DNA of 64,000 bases. It comes from Sphingobium xenophagum NBRC 107872. Lineage in GTDB: Bacteria; Pseudomonadota; Alphaproteobacteria; Sphingomonadales; Sphingomonadaceae. A program made the position numbers and the translations under genes. The stretch's first letter is position 1, and every line of letters starts with the position of its first letter. Shown in pieces: positions 62,744-64,000 of this stretch. The DNA lies in assembly GCF_000367345.1 (NCBI RefSeq), contig NZ_BARE01000014.1:23592-87591 (forward strand). The letters are read 5' to 3'. The notes under the pieces were generated by a model. The model saw only the letters and a program-made list of their open reading frames with translations, ran no database searches and was not told the DNA's origin.

Positions 62744-63874
62744 TCAAGACGCCGCAAACTTCATCAATTTAATCGCCTCGCTATTCGCCACGGCCCCGCC
62801 GATCCGCTTGACCGCGTAGAAATGCACGAACGGCTTGTTGCTGAACGGATCGCGCAGGATGCTGGTGTCGCTGCGCTCGGCAATCACATAGCCCGCCTGG
62901 AAATTGCCGAACGCGATCGACAGGCTGCCCGCGCTGATGTCCGGCATATCCTCGGCCTCGACCACCGGATAACCCAGCAGCGTCGCGGGCTGGCCAGCGC
63001 TCATCGACGGCTGCCACAAAAATGCGCCATCGCTGGTTTTCATCTTGCGAATGGCGCTCAGCGTCGCGCTGTTCATGACAAAGCTCGCCCCCTGCCGGTA
63101 GGGCGCGCGCAGGCTCTGCACCAGGTCGATCAACCTGTCCTGCGGGTTGGACGCGGCAAAAGCCCCCGCCGCGCCCGACGCGACATATTGCAGCGATCCG
63201 AACGCCCGCACGCTGTCCGCCTCATTGGTCGTGGTATAGGTCAGGAATCCCTTGGGCTTGTTCGTGCCATTGCCGGTGATGAAGGCCGCACCCTCCGCCA
63301 CGGCAAATTCACGGGCAATCTCGCCCGCCAGCCAGCCTTCGACATCGAACTGCGCATCGTCCAGCATCGCCTGGCTCGCCGCCGGATTGGCGAACAGTTC
63401 GCCCGATGGCGGCGCGATCTCATTGAAGCTTGGCGTCCCCGTCTCGCCCCGCGCCCCCGTCTCGCTGGCCCAACCCGACACGATCCCGCCCGCACTCACC
63501 AGCTTGCGATAGCCCGCCGTCCCGGTCCGCACGACGTTGGCAATGGCGCGAACGGGTGAAATGCTTTTCAGCGTCGCATCGATCAGCTGATCAATCTCGC
63601 GCGGCACCGCATATCCCCCGCTCCCGCCCGAAGCCCCGGAAAAGCTCTTCAGCTCCACGCCCGCTTCCTGCCCCTGCCGCAAATAGCGATCGACAAAAGC
63701 GCTACGGGCCGGATCACCAAAATTTCCTGGCGCCCCGCCCTTCACCCCATCGAGCGCAGGCCGCTGCATCGCCACCCGCATCGCGCTCAAATCCGCCTCC
63801 AAAGCCGCAATCCGCTCCCCCTGAAGCACCACATCAAAGCTCCCCTCCAGAGCATCCGTCACGCCGTCCGTCAT
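62744..63874 (-). CDS. GTA gp5-like HK97-type major capsid protein
   Basis: This 376-residue capsid protein has an N-terminal scaffold-like helix (about 1-60, MTDGVTDALEGSFDVVLQGE) and the HK97 fold from about residue 85: GGYAVPREIDQLIDATLKSI, SPVRAIANVV, FVMNSATLSAIRKMKTSDGA, FLWQPSMSAGQPATLLGYPV. It ends FVHFYAVKRIGGAVANSEAI. In Rhodobacter GTA the prohead protease precedes it; here that gene would be beyond the window. GGGAGA precedes the ATG. Confidence 0.96.
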   Translation of the reverse strand: MTDGVTDALEGSFDVVLQGERIAALEADLSAMRVAMQRPALDGVKGGAPGNFGDPARSAFVDRYLRQGQEAGVELKSFSGASGGSGGYAVPREIDQLIDATLKSISPVRAIANVVRTGTAGYRKLVSAGGIVSGWASETGARGETGTPSFNEIAPPSGELFANPAASQAMLDDAQFDVEGWLAGEIAREFAVAEGAAFITGNGTNKPKGFLTYTTTNEADSVRAFGSLQYVASGAAGAFAASNPQDRLIDLVQSLRAPYRQGASFVMNSATLSAIRKMKTSDGAFLWQPSMSAGQPATLLGYPVVEAEDMPDISAGSLSIAFGNFQAGYVIAERSDTSILRDPFSNKPFVHFYAVKRIGGAVANSEAIKLMKFAAS

Positions 63875-63896
63875 GTCATTCTCCCGCTAGAAAACA

Positions 63897-63927
63897 CAAA
63901 AATGGGCGGCCCCGGATGGGACCGCCC
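63897..63927 (-). terminator. Putative terminator upstream of capsid gene
   Basis: On the minus strand GGGCGGTCCC, ATCC, GGGGCCGCCC (10-bp stem, one mismatch) is followed by ATTTTTGTG. It lies 23 bases before the capsid start and would stop or reduce transcription arriving from upstream genes. Confidence 0.6.
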
Positions 63928-63940
63928 TGAAAAAAACAAA

Positions 63941-64000
63941 CCTTCTCCCCACGGGGGAGAAGGATACGAAGCCTTGCCAGCTTGCTGGCTAGGCGCAGTT
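63941..64000. repeat. CCTTCTCCCC repeat, second copy, runs off window
   Basis: CCTTCTCCCCACGGGGGAGA, then AGGATACGAAGCCTTGCCAG and TTGCTGGCTAGGCG, repeats the pattern at 62649-62726 in the same orientation. Confidence 0.8.

Noticed and set aside
1..64000. Genome-wide amber suppression to explain the two TAG-interrupted genes
   Set aside because: Several normal genes (lacI, pyrF, serS, argC, Sua5) end in TAG, so reassigned TAG is not needed; point mutations or read errors are simpler.
1..64000. CRISPR arrays, tRNA, rRNA or a complete insertion sequence
   Set aside because: No regularly spaced direct repeats, no T-arm/anticodon patterns and no transposase frame were recognised by eye.

Overview
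The window is high-GC chromosomal DNA of an alphaproteobacterium, most likely a member of the Sphingomonadaceae (Sphingobium/Sphingomonas group). The evidence is a gene-transfer-agent (GTA) type structural cluster in the order known from Rhodobacter GTA, an RcdA/DUF1465 cell-cycle protein with a CtrA-like site upstream, a DUF1013 (TrcR-type) regulator, a cysteine-poor DksA, DUF465 and DUF1192 mini-proteins, and dense short palindromic repeats between genes. No tRNA, rRNA, CRISPR array or intact insertion sequence was recognised.

Layout. 1-8.5 kb is a sugar-catabolism region: uronate isomerase (uxaC, cut by the window edge), a hexuronate MFS transporter whose frame carries an in-frame amber codon, a LacI-family regulator, purB, an EF-hand secreted protein, and a sugar porter/aldose-1-epimerase pair. 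Two LacI-type palindromic operators (2313-2330 and 6161-6174) may tie these together. 8.5-17.3 kb holds lapA-pyrF, an outer-membrane barrel protein, the tamA-tamB pair and rcdA. 17.4-20.6 kb holds DUF465 proteins, PilZ, dksA and a very Ser/Gly-rich protein with a PEP-CTERM-like end. 20.7-27 kb holds a host-attachment family protein, serS, and a compact surE / NlpD-like lipoprotein / K+ channel / rimO run. 27-50 kb is ordinary housekeeping: leucyl aminopeptidase, marR-NlpC/P60-argC, a PQQ-type sugar dehydrogenase, DUF815 ATPase, Sua5/TsaC, msrA, acyl-CoA ligase, DUF1013, a glycosyltransferase with an LpxH-like phosphoesterase, quinone oxidoreductase, clpA, an alpha/beta hydrolase fused behind a GIY-YIG remnant, GST, BAX-inhibitor family, thpR, Cu/Zn SOD and an OmpA with a 23-proline linker.

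51.7-63.9 kb, all on the minus strand except for a plus-strand insert, is a GTA/prophage-like virion cluster. It runs from the HK97 capsid (gp5) through head-tail and tail genes to the gp15-like tail-tip protein and a DUF2793 protein, with start and stop codons overlapping at most junctions. Two things break the standard plan. A small gp7-position gene has an amber codon in mid-frame. A roughly 1.6 kb opposite-strand insert sits between gp8 and gp9, carrying a small secreted protein, the 3' stub of a lost gene, and a 341-residue AT-rich gene of unknown function. The gp12-position protein is also unusual: a DUF2460 domain behind a large N-terminal extension.

The most unexplained non-coding structure is a family of palindromes sharing the core TGA[C/T]ATTTGCA. 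Three copies are found, all between convergent genes. Two of them are nested between the arms of a different, commoner repeat.
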